From NCBI GenBank assembly GCA_028715315.1, contig JAQUSA010000010.1, positions 7,779 through 15,100 on the forward strand: a stretch of 7,322 bases of DNA, given 5' to 3'. Both the position numbers and the translations under genes were made by a program. The stretch comes from Candidatus Omnitrophota bacterium (lineage in GTDB: Bacteria; Omnitrophota; Gorgyraeia; Pluralincolimonadales; Pluralincolimonadaceae). Of the stretch, positions 6,322 through 7,322 are shown in pieces (positions within the stretch are counted from its first letter, which is position 1; every line of letters begins with the position of its first letter). The notes beneath the pieces were generated by a model. The model was not told the DNA's origin, ran no database searches, and saw nothing but the letters and a program-made list of their open reading frames with translations.

Positions 6322-7322
6322 CTGAAGAAGCTCTTTAACTTCCTGATGAACAAAGCCGCCTTCGGAAAGGTCTCTTCTCCCGAGGATTTCGCGAATTCTT
6401 TCAGCAGGCGCCTCTGGGCCTCATTGACCACCGTGGGTGTCTCGACCAGCACGCGCACATGTTCGTCGCCCCGGACGCCGGAATGCACGTCGGCTATCCC
6501 TTCGCCCCTGAGCCTGAATATCTTGCCGCTCTGCGTGCCGGAGGGGACCTTCATTTTAACTTTATTCTTTAGCGTCGGCACCTCGACCTCGGTCCCGAGC
6601 GCAGCGTCGATCATCGAGATAGGCACCTCGCAGATTATGTCGCTGCCGTGGCGCTCGAAGATCTCATGCGGCCTTACATATACGAGGACATACAGGTCGC
6701 CCCGCTGGCCTCCGCGCAATCCCGCTTCGCCTTCGCCCGCGACGCGCAGCCTCATGCCGCTTTCTATGCCGGCCGGTATCTTTACCGTTATCTTCCTGTC
6801 TACGACGGTCCTGCCGGTGCCCCTGCACTTCGGGCACGGCTTGGTTATCATGCTTCCTTCCCCGCCACATTTGTCGCACGCGCGAGAAAAGAGCATGAAT
6901 CCCTGGGATGACTGGACCTGCCCCGATCCGCCGCATTTTGTGCATGTCTGGCGGCTCGAGCCCGGCGCGGTACCCTCGCCCTTACAGCCCTGGCACATCT
7001 CATGCCGCGGCACGACAAATTCTTTTGAGGTCCCGAAGGCCGCCTCGATAAAACTTATCTCGAGGTCGAACTGCAGGTCCGATCCGCGGCGCCTCCCGCC
7101 GGCGCCCGATTGCCTGCGCCCGCCGAAAACACCGCCGCCGAATATGCCGCCAAGTATATCCTCAAGGTCGACGCCGCCCATGCCGAGGTCCTCGAATATG
7201 CTCGAGAAATCGGCGCCGCGGTAGATATCCTCGCGCGTGTAGCGCGAATCTATGCCCTCATGGCCGAACTGGTCGTACTGCGCCCGCTTCTGCGGGTCCG
7301 ACAGGACGGCATAGGCCTCGGA
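6318..7322 (-). CDS. dnaJ: Chaperone protein DnaJ (5' end outside window)
   Basis: Hsp40 co-chaperone that delivers unfolded proteins to DnaK and stimulates its ATPase in the cytoplasm. The visible 334 residues begin at the end of the J-domain (SEAYAVLSDPQKRAQYDQFG); the HPD motif and about 50 residues lie beyond the right edge. A Gly/Phe-rich linker follows, with DLEDILGGIFGGGVFGG. The zinc-binding domain has all four CxxCxGxG motifs: CQGCKGEG, CTKCGGSG, CDKCGGEG and CPKCRGTG, within about 6995-6813. The substrate-binding C-terminal domains include ISFIEAAFGT, IPAGIESGMRLR, GDLYV, VPSGTQSGKIFRLRGEG and GDEHVRVLVETP. This makes it a full type I DnaJ rather than a short J-protein such as CbpA. 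The TGA stop overlaps the VanZ start, so dnaJ leads into the downstream genes without a terminator. dnaK and grpE are not visible and may lie to the right. Confidence 0.97.
   Translation of the reverse strand, partial: SEAYAVLSDPQKRAQYDQFGHEGIDSRYTREDIYRGADFSSIFEDLGMGGVDLEDILGGIFGGGVFGGRRQSGAGGRRRGSDLQFDLEISFIEAAFGTSKEFVVPRHEMCQGCKGEGTAPGSSRQTCTKCGGSGQVQSSQGFMLFSRACDKCGGEGSMITKPCPKCRGTGRTVVDRKITVKIPAGIESGMRLRVAGEGEAGLRGGQRGDLYVLVYVRPHEIFERHGSDIICEVPISMIDAALGTEVEVPTLKNKVKMKVPSGTQSGKIFRLRGEGIADVHSGVRGDEHVRVLVETPTVVNEAQRRLLKEFAKSSGEETFPKAALFIRKLKSFFR

Noticed and set aside
6307..7224. A 305-codon plus-strand open frame opposite dnaJ and the vanZ start
   Set aside because: It is Pro/Ser-rich low-complexity translation that mirrors the Gly-rich and charged codons of dnaJ; all four DnaJ zinc motifs are intact on the other strand.
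1..7322. Search for mobile elements, CRISPR arrays, tRNA or rRNA genes and riboswitches
   Set aside because: Coding sequence fills nearly the whole window; no regularly spaced repeats, transposase or integrase motifs, or tRNA-like folds were seen, and the only gap is 49 bp.

Overview
The window is a compact stretch of bacterial chromosome in which every recognisable gene lies on the minus strand. Read in transcription order (high to low coordinates) it holds the 3' part of dnaJ, a small VanZ-family membrane protein, a DUF1015 protein, accD (acetyl-CoA carboxylase carboxyltransferase beta subunit), a MalK/UgpC/MsmX-type ABC transporter ATPase, and two consecutive membrane-anchored GAF-GGDEF proteins (predicted diguanylate cyclases). 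The second of these runs off the left edge.

Layout: dnaJ stop and vanZ start overlap (GTGA); vanZ stop and DUF1015 start overlap (ATGA); DUF1015 and accD are separated by one base (TAA A ATG). A 49-bp gap then precedes the ABC ATPase, which has the clearest Shine-Dalgarno in the window. The ATPase stop and the first GGDEF start (TTG) are one base apart, and the two GGDEF genes overlap by 13 bp. There is no stretch above 300 bases without a gene, no RNA gene, no terminator-like hairpin in the gaps, and no sign of an insertion sequence, CRISPR array or phage gene. The 49-bp gap is the only real intergenic space and splits the genes into a possible upstream unit (dnaJ to accD) and a downstream unit (ATPase plus two cyclases).

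Organism: GC is moderately high, with a marked preference for ATA (Ile) and AGG (Arg) codons alongside GC-rich choices elsewhere. There is tight operon packing with weak Shine-Dalgarno sites inside the operon, and housekeeping genes sit beside DUF1015 and VanZ. This fits an uncultivated Gram-negative lineage such as Omnitrophota (OP3) or a neighbour (Elusimicrobiota, Nitrospirota). That is an inference from style, not from a marker gene.

Functionally the genes are mixed: protein folding (DnaJ), fatty acid synthesis (AccD), energising of carbohydrate-type import (ATPase without permeases) and c-di-GMP signalling. I see no convincing new multi-gene system. The points most worth a second look are an A7 slippery-type run at the vanZ/DUF1015 overlap that would fuse the two frames by a -1 shift, a short repeat inserted twice in frame inside the DUF1015 gene, and the paired cyclases of which only one keeps the c-di-GMP inhibitory site. 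An Ala replaces a usually conserved Gly at a predicted oxyanion-hole position of AccD.
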